Of a stretch of 64,000 nucleotides of DNA, positions 16,761 through 24,878 are shown in pieces. This DNA comes from Clostridium_AD estertheticum_D (GTDB taxonomy: Bacteria > Bacillota > Clostridia > Clostridiales > Clostridiaceae): assembly GCF_018861295.1 (NCBI RefSeq), contig NZ_JAHLDM010000009.1, positions 1-64,000 on the forward strand, in the 5' to 3' direction. Position numbers and translations under genes: made by a program. The notes beneath the pieces are model-generated. The model saw nothing but the letters and a program-made list of their open reading frames with translations, was not told where the DNA came from and searched no databases. The stretch's first letter is position 1. Each line of letters starts with the position of its first letter.

Positions 16761-17492
16761 CTACTGTACTATATCTTTTTTGTTTATAACCAATGAACTT
16801 ATAAAAGAAAATACTATTATATATATAACAGCAACTATTGCAAATGAAAATATACTGTGTGGACCGCTCTTATTTATGTAGGATGCAGCATACATTCCTC
16901 CACCTGGCATAAAGTAAATTACATTTTCTTGTACGGATATAAGCGTACTTAATATAACAATAATTCCAATTCCTAAACCAATCATAGCACCACTATTATT
17001 AATAAGCAAAGCAAGTAAACTTATCATTGCACAAAAGGATAGTAAGGGAAGTATTAAAACACCATAACATTTAATATTGTAAACAAGATTTTTTATAGTC
17101 TCTTCTTTTCCACCCAGTCCAAATATAGTAGTCCCTACAATATAGCTAAAAATAAAACTAATAGCCATAAATATCAATGCATATAAAGCTATAAATAAAA
17201 GCTTTCCAATTATAAAATCACTTTTCTTTATAGTTGTCATCAAAGAAAATTTCATAGTTCCAAGGCTGTAGTCATCTGTTAAAACTTCTACTATAACCAG
17301 TACCATAAATATTGGTACTATAGGTTTCATCACCATACCATCTAGAGTTGATAGCATAAAGTTATTTGCATTAATTCTAGGATTTTTTACTGTGCCCATG
17401 AGGATTATACTGAAGATTAATATAGCGCACAGTAAATAAAACTTTTTACTACTAACCATTTTTATTATCTCATTTTTAAAAATCTTAAGCAT
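16761..17492 (-). CDS. ABC transporter permease (BcrB-like)
   Basis: 243 residues with six predicted helices and the start LKIFKNEIIKMVSSKKFYLL, typical of ABC-2 permeases of the bacitracin/lantibiotic self-protection type. It overlaps the upstream ATPase gene by 8 bases, so the pair forms one transporter. It likely removes a wall-active peptide or its lipid complex from the membrane. The specific substrate is not visible. Confidence 0.8.
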   Translation of the reverse strand: MLKIFKNEIIKMVSSKKFYLLCAILIFSIILMGTVKNPRINANNFMLSTLDGMVMKPIVPIFMVLVIVEVLTDDYSLGTMKFSLMTTIKKSDFIIGKLLFIALYALIFMAISFIFSYIVGTTIFGLGGKEETIKNLVYNIKCYGVLILPLLSFCAMISLLALLINNSGAMIGLGIGIIVILSTLISVQENVIYFMPGGGMYAASYINKSGPHSIFSFAIVAVIYIIVFSFISSLVINKKDIVQ

Positions 17493-18408
17493 ATTTTCTA
17501 TCTCCTTCCATTAGATTTAAAAAGTAATCCTCCAGAGAGTTTTCCTTGCAGCATATATTTTCAATATTTATTTCATTTGAAACTAGTAGCTTATTTATCT
17601 TCTGGAAATTACCCTTTTTAAGCCTAATTCTTATACCACTCTCAAATTTCTCGATTTTCATTGAAATGTCCATGGCCGTGAGAAGCCTTACAGTCTTTTC
17701 CTCTTCCCTAGTATGAATCTCTATTATTTCCTCGTCAGTATTTAATAATTCCTCTACATAACCTTGAACCCTTAGACAACCGTTTTCTATAATTCCTATT
17801 CTGTTACATACGGCTTGAATTTCACTCAATATATGAGATGATATCAGAAAGGTTACTCCATATTTTTCGGATAAATCGTGTATTAATTTTCTTATGTCTT
17901 TTATGCCATGAGGATCTAATCCATTGGTAGGTTCATCTAGTATAACTATATTGGGATTGTTTAAAAAAGCTCTTGCAATTCCAAGTCTCTGTTTCATACC
18001 TAATGAATATTTTGAAACCTTTTTATTTGCGGCATCAGTCATATCCACCATTTCAAGCACTTCATTCACCCTCTCCTTTGGAAGTTCATAAAGATTAGCC
18101 ATAAGAAGAAGATTTTTGTAACCTGATAATCCACCATAAAAACTTGGTGCTTCTACCATGGCACCTATCCTTTCAATAGCCTTTTCTCTTTGACTATGAA
18201 CGTCATACCCGTTTATAATAACCTTTCCTGATGTAGGCTTTATGAGACCCATAATACTCTTTATAGTCGTACTTTTCCCCGCCCCATTTGGTCCAAGAAA
18301 TCCATAAACATCTCCCTCGTATACTGTAATACTTAGATTATTCACCACTTTTTTACCCTTATATTCTTTAGTTAAACCCTCTGTTTCTAATAAATGTTTT
18401 TGCGTCAT
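17485..18408 (-). CDS. ABC transporter ATP-binding protein (BcrA-like)
   Basis: 307 residues. Walker A is GPNGAGKST, the signature is YSLGMKQRLGIARAF, and Walker B is IVILDEPTNGLDP with the D-loop. An H-loop His occurs in ISSHILSEI. The C-terminal extension of about 80 residues after the ATPase fold (from about residue 225) is like BcrA. It pairs with the overlapping permease. Upstream in the same orientation lies an AgrC/LytTR two-component system, which could control it. Bacitracin or lantibiotic resistance is the likely role by family. Confidence 0.87.
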   Translation of the reverse strand: MTQKHLLETEGLTKEYKGKKVVNNLSITVYEGDVYGFLGPNGAGKSTTIKSIMGLIKPTSGKVIINGYDVHSQREKAIERIGAMVEAPSFYGGLSGYKNLLLMANLYELPKERVNEVLEMVDMTDAANKKVSKYSLGMKQRLGIARAFLNNPNIVILDEPTNGLDPHGIKDIRKLIHDLSEKYGVTFLISSHILSEIQAVCNRIGIIENGCLRVQGYVEELLNTDEEIIEIHTREEEKTVRLLTAMDISMKIEKFESGIRIRLKKGNFQKINKLLVSNEINIENICCKENSLEDYFLNLMEGDRKYA

Positions 18409-18576
18409 ATATAATCAGCTCCATTTCTACTTGATGATTATATATTACCAATATTTTAGTACTATATTGATTAGCTCTTCCTAAGTGACATTTAATCCTT
18501 CATAAAAAAGCTTATTTTTACTATAAGGCTTAAAAAATTAACGTTTATGAAAATTGAATAAATTCTCCTGCGCAAA

Positions 18577-18602
18577 AAAAACATCCACATAGGATGCTTT
18601 TT
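18577..18602 (-). terminator. Terminator of the two-component operon
   Basis: On the minus strand GCATCC, a short loop and GGATG are followed by eight T residues, immediately beyond the kinase stop codon. It separates the two-component genes from the downstream ABC genes. Confidence 0.7.
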
Positions 18603-19941
18603 AAATATATTTTATCCACAATTCTTGAACAAACATCTTACCTTCAATGCTTGTATTTAAGAATGCATTATGATATTTTTTATCTAAAATCTGTTTTACG
18701 CTATATAAACCTAATCCTCGTCTTTTACCATTTGTGGAATAGCCTTCTTCATATATCTTATAAATCTTAGGTTTTTGACCAAAAAAATTATTTCCAATAA
18801 CTATGGTCACATAATTATCTTTGTTTACCAAGCAAACATAAAGCTTAGGATATTCACTTTTTTGTGCAGCTTCAATAGCATTATCTAGCAATATTCCTAT
18901 GATTCTGCATAAATCCATTATATTCATAGCTATATTCTTTATATCTTCAATTATTTCCACTTTTATATCAATGTTAAGTCCTGCTGCCTTTATTAGCTTT
19001 GTAGATAGGATGGCTTTAAGGCCATCTACCTTGATATATTTTAATTTATCAATATTGCTATTACTCCACTTTATGTCCTTGTCCATGTCAATAATATTAT
19101 CATAAAAAAACTCCCTTAATCCTTCTATATCAGCATTATCTATGTATTCTTTAAGAGGGGTCAGCATATTCATATAATCGTGCTTAAATCTTCTGGTTTC
19201 TCCGTACATTTCCTCTATCATATTAGAATATTCCATTATTTCTTTTTTTTCCTCAATCTCTCTTTTAAGCTTAACACTATATTCTAAGCTCTTGTCATAG
19301 TTATACACAATTATAGTTATAAGAATAATAGCTATTAAAGGCAATACTGCTGGTATAAAGTTACCTTTAATAAAATCTACTTTCCCCTTATCTATTATGT
19401 GATAGCTCAAAATATACCACAGTCCAAATATCATCAAAGTTAAGGGTAGGCTAATAATTAATATAATTCTAAATCTTAATTTATCCGCTGTATGCTTCTT
19501 ATAGCATTTTTTCCTTTTTACAATACTCTTTATTATTAAACAGCTTAAAATAACTACTGGCAACAATATAATAAATTCTAAAAAGTTGTATCTTGTTGGT
19601 GGTATATTATATAAGCTTTTACCTGAAAAAGTATATACGAAAATGTATAGCGTATGCAATAAATAAACCACATAAATTGTTAGCAATGCTTTTATATTAC
19701 TTCTATTATTTTTTAGCTGAAAAATAGTAATTATACAAAATGCAGGAAGAATGATTAAATAAGAACCAGTACTAATGAATATTCCTATTATAAAAGATAT
19801 AAAAAAATATTTTCTTATCTCTTCTTTCCTTATTAATTCCTTATTTAAAATATATATAGAAATGCAACATAAAATGCTAATAAGTATGGAAGGTATAATC
19901 AGAGAACTTAAAATTACCATTATAAAAGTTTCAAAGCTCAT
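18601..19941 (-). CDS. Sensor histidine kinase, GHKL/AgrC type
   Basis: 446 residues. About six helices fill the first 220 residues, followed by a coiled region. The phospho-acceptor motif RRFKHDYMNML is followed by a GHKL ATPase with the N-box LLDNAIEAA and a G-rich loop, KRRGLGLYSVKQIL. The kinase would sense an extracellular signal, such as a peptide, and phosphorylate the LytTR regulator encoded just upstream. The genes overlap by four bases (ATGA). No AgrB or AgrD gene lies here, so self-made pheromone sensing is not supported locally. Confidence 0.88.
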   Translation of the reverse strand: MSFETFIMVILSSLIIPSILISILCCISIYILNKELIRKEEIRKYFFISFIIGIFISTGSYLIILPAFCIITIFQLKNNRSNIKALLTIYVVYLLHTLYIFVYTFSGKSLYNIPPTRYNFLEFIILLPVVILSCLIIKSIVKRKKCYKKHTADKLRFRIILIISLPLTLMIFGLWYILSYHIIDKGKVDFIKGNFIPAVLPLIAIILITIIVYNYDKSLEYSVKLKREIEEKKEIMEYSNMIEEMYGETRRFKHDYMNMLTPLKEYIDNADIEGLREFFYDNIIDMDKDIKWSNSNIDKLKYIKVDGLKAILSTKLIKAAGLNIDIKVEIIEDIKNIAMNIMDLCRIIGILLDNAIEAAQKSEYPKLYVCLVNKDNYVTIVIGNNFFGQKPKIYKIYEEGYSTNGKRRGLGLYSVKQILDKKYHNAFLNTSIEGKMFVQELWIKYI

Positions 19942-20657
19942 GCTAAAAGCCCCTTCATGTATCTAAAGGAAACATAACATTCTTCTCCATTTTCCATTAT
20001 TATTTTATTGTTTTTCTTGTCCACTTCTTTTATTTTATCCTTATTAACAATATAAGACTTATGACACCTGTAAAAGTTTGGGGTAAGCTTTTCATTAATA
20101 TTTTTTAGATTACCATAAAAGGCAAATTGCCTATCTTCCTCATGAACACATATCTTATGAGCTACTACTGTAGTTTCAATAAATAAAATGTCAAAAAGCT
20201 TTATATTTATTATTCTTGATTCATCTTTTATGGATATGTATCCATTTTTATTTTCTGATTTATAATAAGTGTTATAAGCCTTTAAAATGCAGCTGTTAAC
20301 CCTATGCTTAAAATCTTCATCATCCTTTATTACATAATCCATAGCCTCCACCTTATATTTGAATGCCAAATAGCTCATCTCTAAATGAGTTGTGACAAAT
20401 ATGATAAAGCCTAGTGAATCCATTTCCCGTATCGTCTCGCCTAGCCTTATGCCATTTATATTGTTTTTCAAATCTACATCTAAAAAATATATACTTGTGT
20501 TTTGATTTTTTTGTACATAGCTTATCACTTCTTCAGGACTCGCCGTGCAAACGGCTACTTCCAAACTTAACTCTTCTCTTAAAATAGTATTTTCTATAAG
20601 ATTGTTTAGCTTGCCTCTATGGACCGCATTATCTTCACAAATTATTACCTTAAGCAT
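19938..20657 (-). CDS. LytTR-family response regulator
   Basis: 239 residues from ATG 20657, which has AAGGAGA upstream; the ATG 21 bases earlier lacks one. The receiver domain has the acidic pocket (CED) and the phospho-acceptor Asp in IYFLDVDL, with T in FVTTH. The C-terminal LytTR DNA-binding domain begins near ISIKDESRIINIKL and contains FYRCHKSYIVN. It likely activates genes for peptide resistance or signalling. The downstream bcrAB-like genes are natural candidates by position. Confidence 0.9.
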   Translation of the reverse strand: MLKVIICEDNAVHRGKLNNLIENTILREELSLEVAVCTASPEEVISYVQKNQNTSIYFLDVDLKNNINGIRLGETIREMDSLGFIIFVTTHLEMSYLAFKYKVEAMDYVIKDDEDFKHRVNSCILKAYNTYYKSENKNGYISIKDESRIINIKLFDILFIETTVVAHKICVHEEDRQFAFYGNLKNINEKLTPNFYRCHKSYIVNKDKIKEVDKKNNKIIMENGEECYVSFRYMKGLLA

Positions 20658-20820
20658 AACATTTCTCCTTAAGGTCATTGATATATTTCATACATCACGC
20701 CTTTTACCTTTATTATATCATTAGCAGATATAAACTTCCAGTTTATGTTATGACCTCAATGGACCTAACAATACGAATTTTATAAGTATTCTTGCTGCAG
20801 CCTTTCTTATCTTAGTTGAT

Positions 20821-20849
20821 AAAGGGAGCCCACAAAATGGACTCCCTTT
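20821..20849. terminator. Inverted repeat between isomerase and response-regulator genes
   Basis: AAAGGGAG at 20821-20828 pairs with CTCCCTTT at 20842-20849. It lies just past the end of the isomerase gene on the minus strand. The following T tract is poor, so termination is likely but not certain. Confidence 0.5.
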
Positions 20850-20875
20850 ACTTATATATAAATATTTTAATTATG

Positions 20876-21346
20876 TTATATTTCGGAGAGCTTTTTCAAA
20901 TGCTTTTCAGAAATTTCGTTTATTTTGTCCACTCGTAATTTATATTTTTTAGTGTCAACAAGAAAATCTGTAGTTAACCATGTATTTACGATTTCAAGTG
21001 CTATCCCTGAACCAATTATTTTTGCACCAATACAAAGGACATTTGTATTAGAATGTAAACGTGCTAATTTTGCACAAAATGGATCTTGACAAACAGCAGC
21101 ATATAAACCATATATTTTATTAGCAATTAAAGCACTTCCGTACCCAACTCCGTCAATAAAGATTCCTCTATCAGCTTCACCATTAGCAACAGCTAAGGAT
21201 GCAGGATAGACAAAATCGGATAAATCACTGGCTTCTTCATTATATGTTCCATAATCTTGAACCTCATATCCTTTTGTTTCTAAAAATGTTTTTATCTCTT
21301 GTTTTAAAGCAAATCCAGAATGGTCACTTGCAATAGCAATTTTCAT
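20876..21346 (-). CDS. RpiB/LacAB-family sugar-phosphate isomerase with Asp at the catalytic Cys position
   Basis: 156 residues matching the RpiB/LacA/LacB fold: IASDHSGFALKQEI at the start, ANK at 75-77, and CQDPFCAKLARLHSNTNVLCIGAK. In classic ribose-5-phosphate isomerase B the active-site loop is CGTGIG, and its Cys removes the proton. Here it reads DGVGYG with Asp65. Such Asp-type members are known among tetrose- and other sugar-phosphate isomerases, so the substrate may not be ribose 5-phosphate. It starts at ATG 21346 after GGAGG. It is a single gene, divergent from the SstT gene. Confidence 0.85.
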   Translation of the reverse strand: MKIAIASDHSGFALKQEIKTFLETKGYEVQDYGTYNEEASDLSDFVYPASLAVANGEADRGIFIDGVGYGSALIANKIYGLYAAVCQDPFCAKLARLHSNTNVLCIGAKIIGSGIALEIVNTWLTTDFLVDTKKYKLRVDKINEISEKHLKKLSEI

Positions 21347-21606
21347 ATTTAATATAACCTCCGTTATTTTTCTAGTTTAATTAATATTAACATTTGTGAA
21401 CTTCAAAAGTAAAGTAATCATTTAGAACTTAAAATTTTTACCATTATATGTTGCTACTTAACAAGGTCTTTATATTAAATTTTACGAATAGTGTGATAAA
21501 AGCTAATTTTGTGTTGAATTAATATATTATAAATGTTAAAATGAATTATTATATACACTAAACTTGCACTATTTCGTTATTATTAATTATTGGAGGGGAA
21601 ATTATT

Positions 21607-22839
21607 TTGAAAAATCTATTCAAACAGTGGAATCAAGTAAGCCTAGTATTACGAATAATTATAGGGTTAGCTGTTGGTATTTTCTTGGCTTTAGCGATTC
21701 CACAACAAGCAAAATTCGTCATTATTTTTGGTTCTTTATTTGTTGGTGCATTGAAATCAATTGCACCTATATTGGTATTTTTCTTGATCATGTCTGCCAT
21801 ATCCAAACATAAAAGTGGTCATCAAACTAATATGAAATCAATTATCGTTCTTTATCTTTTAGGAACATTTTTAGCTGGACTTACAGCTGTTGTTGTAAGC
21901 TTTATGTTCCCAGTAACACTTACACTTGCAATTGCTAAAGAGGGTTTGACACCACCTGGAGGTGTTGTAGAGGTTCTTAAAGCATTGTTAATGAACGTTG
22001 TTGATAACCCAGTAAAAGCGCTTTTTAATGCCAACTACATTGGTATATTGTCTTGGGCGTTAGTTCTTGGCGCTGCATTAAAAAATGCACCGGATACCAC
22101 AAAAACGATGATTACTAACTTTTCAGATGCAGTAACTCAAATAGTTAAATGGGTTATAGACTTTGCGCCACTTGGAATAATGGGGCTTGTATTTGAGGCG
22201 ATTTCTACAACTGGAATGAAGGTTTTAGCTAGCTATGGGCATTTACTTGCAGTTTTGATTGGATGTATGCTTTTTGTGGCTCTTGTTGTCAATCCAATTA
22301 TTGTTTACATTTATATTCGAAAGAACCCATTCCCACTTGTGTTGATGTGCTTAAGGGAAAGTGGTATTACAGCATTCTTTACACGTAGCTCAGCTGCAAA
22401 TATTCCTGTAAATATGAGCTTGTGTGAAAAACTAGGTTTAGATAAGGATACGTATTCTGTATCTATTCCATTAGGATCTACAATTAATATGGCTGGAGCA
22501 GCAGTTACGATTTCTGTTTTAACACTTGCAGCAGTTACAACACTTGGAATTAAAGTGGATCTGCCTACAGCACTTATCCTTAGTGTATTGTCAGCAGTAT
22601 GTGCTTGCGGTGCTTCAGGAGTGGCTGGTGGTTCGCTATTGCTGATTCCTCTAGCATGTAGCTTGTTTGGTATCCCAAATGATATTGCTATGAAGGTAGT
22701 TGGTGTAGGTTTTATCGTAGGTGTTTTACAAGACTCTTGCGAAACGGCACTTAATTCATCTACGGATGTACTTTTCACAGCATCAGCTGAATTTGCGAAG
22801 ATGCGTAAAGAAGGAAAAGAGATCATTATTAATAAATAA
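21607..22839 (+). CDS. sstT: Serine/threonine:Na+ symporter SstT
   Basis: 410 residues starting at TTG 21607, with GGAGGGGA eight bases upstream. It is a member of the dicarboxylate/amino acid:cation symporter family. Visible family motifs are the hairpin region FFTRSSAANIPVNMSLCEKLG, the Na+ and substrate site IPLGSTINMAGAAVTI, and ASGVAGGSLLLIPLACSLFG, all close to SstT of other bacteria. It imports serine and threonine with sodium at the cell membrane. It is monocistronic, with a clear terminator at 22941. Confidence 0.93.
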   Translation: MKNLFKQWNQVSLVLRIIIGLAVGIFLALAIPQQAKFVIIFGSLFVGALKSIAPILVFFLIMSAISKHKSGHQTNMKSIIVLYLLGTFLAGLTAVVVSFMFPVTLTLAIAKEGLTPPGGVVEVLKALLMNVVDNPVKALFNANYIGILSWALVLGAALKNAPDTTKTMITNFSDAVTQIVKWVIDFAPLGIMGLVFEAISTTGMKVLASYGHLLAVLIGCMLFVALVVNPIIVYIYIRKNPFPLVLMCLRESGITAFFTRSSAANIPVNMSLCEKLGLDKDTYSVSIPLGSTINMAGAAVTISVLTLAAVTTLGIKVDLPTALILSVLSAVCACGASGVAGGSLLLIPLACSLFGIPNDIAMKVVGVGFIVGVLQDSCETALNSSTDVLFTASAEFAKMRKEGKEIIINK

Positions 22840-22940
22840 AAACACTATATGAAGTCTGAGTTGTTGTAAGGTAAGGTTTTAATTAATTAAACCTTATAAT
22901 ATAATTTGAAGAGTATAAAACAATATAGTGCAAAAAAAAT

Positions 22941-22977
22941 AGCTAGATAATTTTTAAATTATCTAGCTGTTTTTTTG
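22941..22977 (+). terminator. Terminator after sstT
   Basis: AGCTAGATAATTT pairs with AATTATCTAGCT around a very short loop, followed by TTTTTTTG. Confidence 0.85.
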
Positions 22978-23243
22978 TTTTTATACTATTATGCTGAGAA
23001 TTATTAATAAAACTTAACAAATTTTCCAACAGGCTTTCTATAACATTATTATTATGAGAATAACTAAAAATAAAAAATAATTATGTGAATTTTTCATTGA
23101 AAGATTGACCATTTTAACTAATTTGTGTAACATTATATAAGTATTTGTAATTATATACAGGAGTTACTAAGTTTTTGGAAATGGATCCCTAAAATATTGA
23201 GAAAATTATTTATTTAAGATAAAGAATCTAAAGGAGATAAGTT
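22978..23243. other. AT-rich region before the flippase gene
   Basis: About 265 bases with no recognisable gene. The promoter of the short leader frame and flippase must lie here, but no box pair stands out. Confidence 0.4.
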
Positions 23244-23318
23244 ATGCAAATATATAAACAATCAACATATGGAAATATAAGAGAAATTTCTATGATATTA
23301 AAGGAAGGTAATTTATGA
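23244..23318 (+). CDS. 24-residue leader peptide overlapping the flippase start
   Basis: ATG 23244 has a strong AAAGGAG seven bases upstream. The frame encodes MQIYKQSTYGNIREISMILK plus four residues and stops at TGA 23316-23318. That stop overlaps the ATG of the next gene (ATGA). The arrangement suggests translational coupling, or the fused remains of a larger upstream gene. The peptide resembles nothing I know. Confidence 0.45.
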   Translation: MQIYKQSTYGNIREISMILKEGNL

Positions 23319-24748
23319 TTTCAGTAAAAAAGGTTATTAAAAATGCAGGGATATATGGTACTGTTCAGGTTTTGCAGGGAGCTATAGGATTTTTCATGCT
23401 TCGTGTATACACAGAGTATCTAACTCCTAATGATTATGGAATATTTTCTATAGTTACATCTATAACGGGTTTTCTTGGGGTGTTTTATTTGCTTGGATTA
23501 AATGGTGCTATTTCTAAATATTATTATGAGTATGAAGATGATGAGGCTTTATTTAAAAAATTTATAGGAACAATAATCACGACAATTTTAATGATTTCAT
23601 TAATCTTAACTATATTTTTATTTGTTACTCATAAATTTATATTGGATAAATTTATAAAGGGAATAGACTTTTATCCATATATGGCAATTGGATTATTAAC
23701 AGTAGGTCTTTCAACGCTATTTCCTATATACCAAAGTATATTACAAATGCAACATAAAGCCGAAAAATATGCGGTGCAACAATTCTCAGTGTATTTAGTA
23801 ACATTGTTACTAAATATAGTTTTTATTGTGGTTATAAAGTTAGGAGTTACAGGACAATTATTAAGCCCATTTATAGTGTCTATAATAACTTTCATCTATG
23901 CATTTATAGTATTTACTAAGTTTACAAAATGGAAAATTGATAAAAAGATAATAGTGAGAAGCATGAAGTATGCTATGCCTCTGGTGCCACATTCACTAGC
24001 AGGATGGACATCGACAATGGCTGATAGATTAATACTAAATAATATTAAAGATCCTTCTGTGGTAGGGATTTACAATGCGGGATATCAATATGGAAATATA
24101 ATTAACCTGGTTGCTACGGCTGTTAATAGTGCTTTTATACCATGGTTCTTTGGTATTATGAAAGACAGCAAAAATGATAAAAATCAAATTTATAGGTTTG
24201 GAACTGCTTTTATTTTACTATATTCACTAGGAGCACTTTGGTTATCAATTCTGAGCCCTTACATTTTAAAATTTATGGTTCATAAAAGCTTTTATAGTGC
24301 AGTAGATTGTATACCTTATATTGCATTTGGTTATGTTTTTAATGGAGTTTATTATTTTTTCGTTGCTGGTCTATTTTATAATGAAACAGGAACTAAATAT
24401 ATATTTATAGCATCAACTCTATCAGCTGCTGTAAATGTAGCATTAAACTTTTTACTTATACCAAAATATGAAATAATAGGAGCAAGTGCAGCTACTCTAA
24501 TTTCATTTGCACTGTCCTCTGTTATGGTTTTATGTTTATCAAGAAGAATTAATAAAAAAGATGATCTTAAGTGGAACTATAAAAAAATATATTCTATAGT
24601 TATAATTTCTATGATTATTACATTTATAATAAAAAAAATGATGTTAAATTTTATAAGTAACTTATGTTTATTACTAATATCTACTATAATATTATATTTT
24701 GTTTCCGGATTGAAATTTAAGGATATTGTAAATCTTAAAAATAAATAG
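23315..24748 (+). CDS. Polysaccharide flippase (Wzx/oligosaccharide translocase family)
   Basis: 477 residues with about fourteen helices of the polysaccharide-synthase/MOP flippase family. The N-terminus reads VKKVIKNAGIYGTVQVLQGAIGFFMLR, and the middle has MPLVPHSLAGWTSTMADRLIL, both characteristic. It would flip lipid-linked surface glycans across the membrane. No glycosyltransferase genes lie beside it, so its substrate pathway is elsewhere or lost. It has its own AAGGAAGG site and couples with the short upstream frame. Confidence 0.85.
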   Translation: MISVKKVIKNAGIYGTVQVLQGAIGFFMLRVYTEYLTPNDYGIFSIVTSITGFLGVFYLLGLNGAISKYYYEYEDDEALFKKFIGTIITTILMISLILTIFLFVTHKFILDKFIKGIDFYPYMAIGLLTVGLSTLFPIYQSILQMQHKAEKYAVQQFSVYLVTLLLNIVFIVVIKLGVTGQLLSPFIVSIITFIYAFIVFTKFTKWKIDKKIIVRSMKYAMPLVPHSLAGWTSTMADRLILNNIKDPSVVGIYNAGYQYGNIINLVATAVNSAFIPWFFGIMKDSKNDKNQIYRFGTAFILLYSLGALWLSILSPYILKFMVHKSFYSAVDCIPYIAFGYVFNGVYYFFVAGLFYNETGTKYIFIASTLSAAVNVALNFLLIPKYEIIGASAATLISFALSSVMVLCLSRRINKKDDLKWNYKKIYSIVIISMIITFIIKKMMLNFISNLCLLLISTIILYFVSGLKFKDIVNLKNK

Positions 24749-24878
24749 TATAAACTACATATTACTTTAGTGAAATATTATCCCCTTTAAACAAAAGTTC
24801 TTATGTTGAAGGGGATGCATATAATTATATTATTAATGGAACTCTGTAAGCACTGTAATGAATTAGGGGGAAATAATA

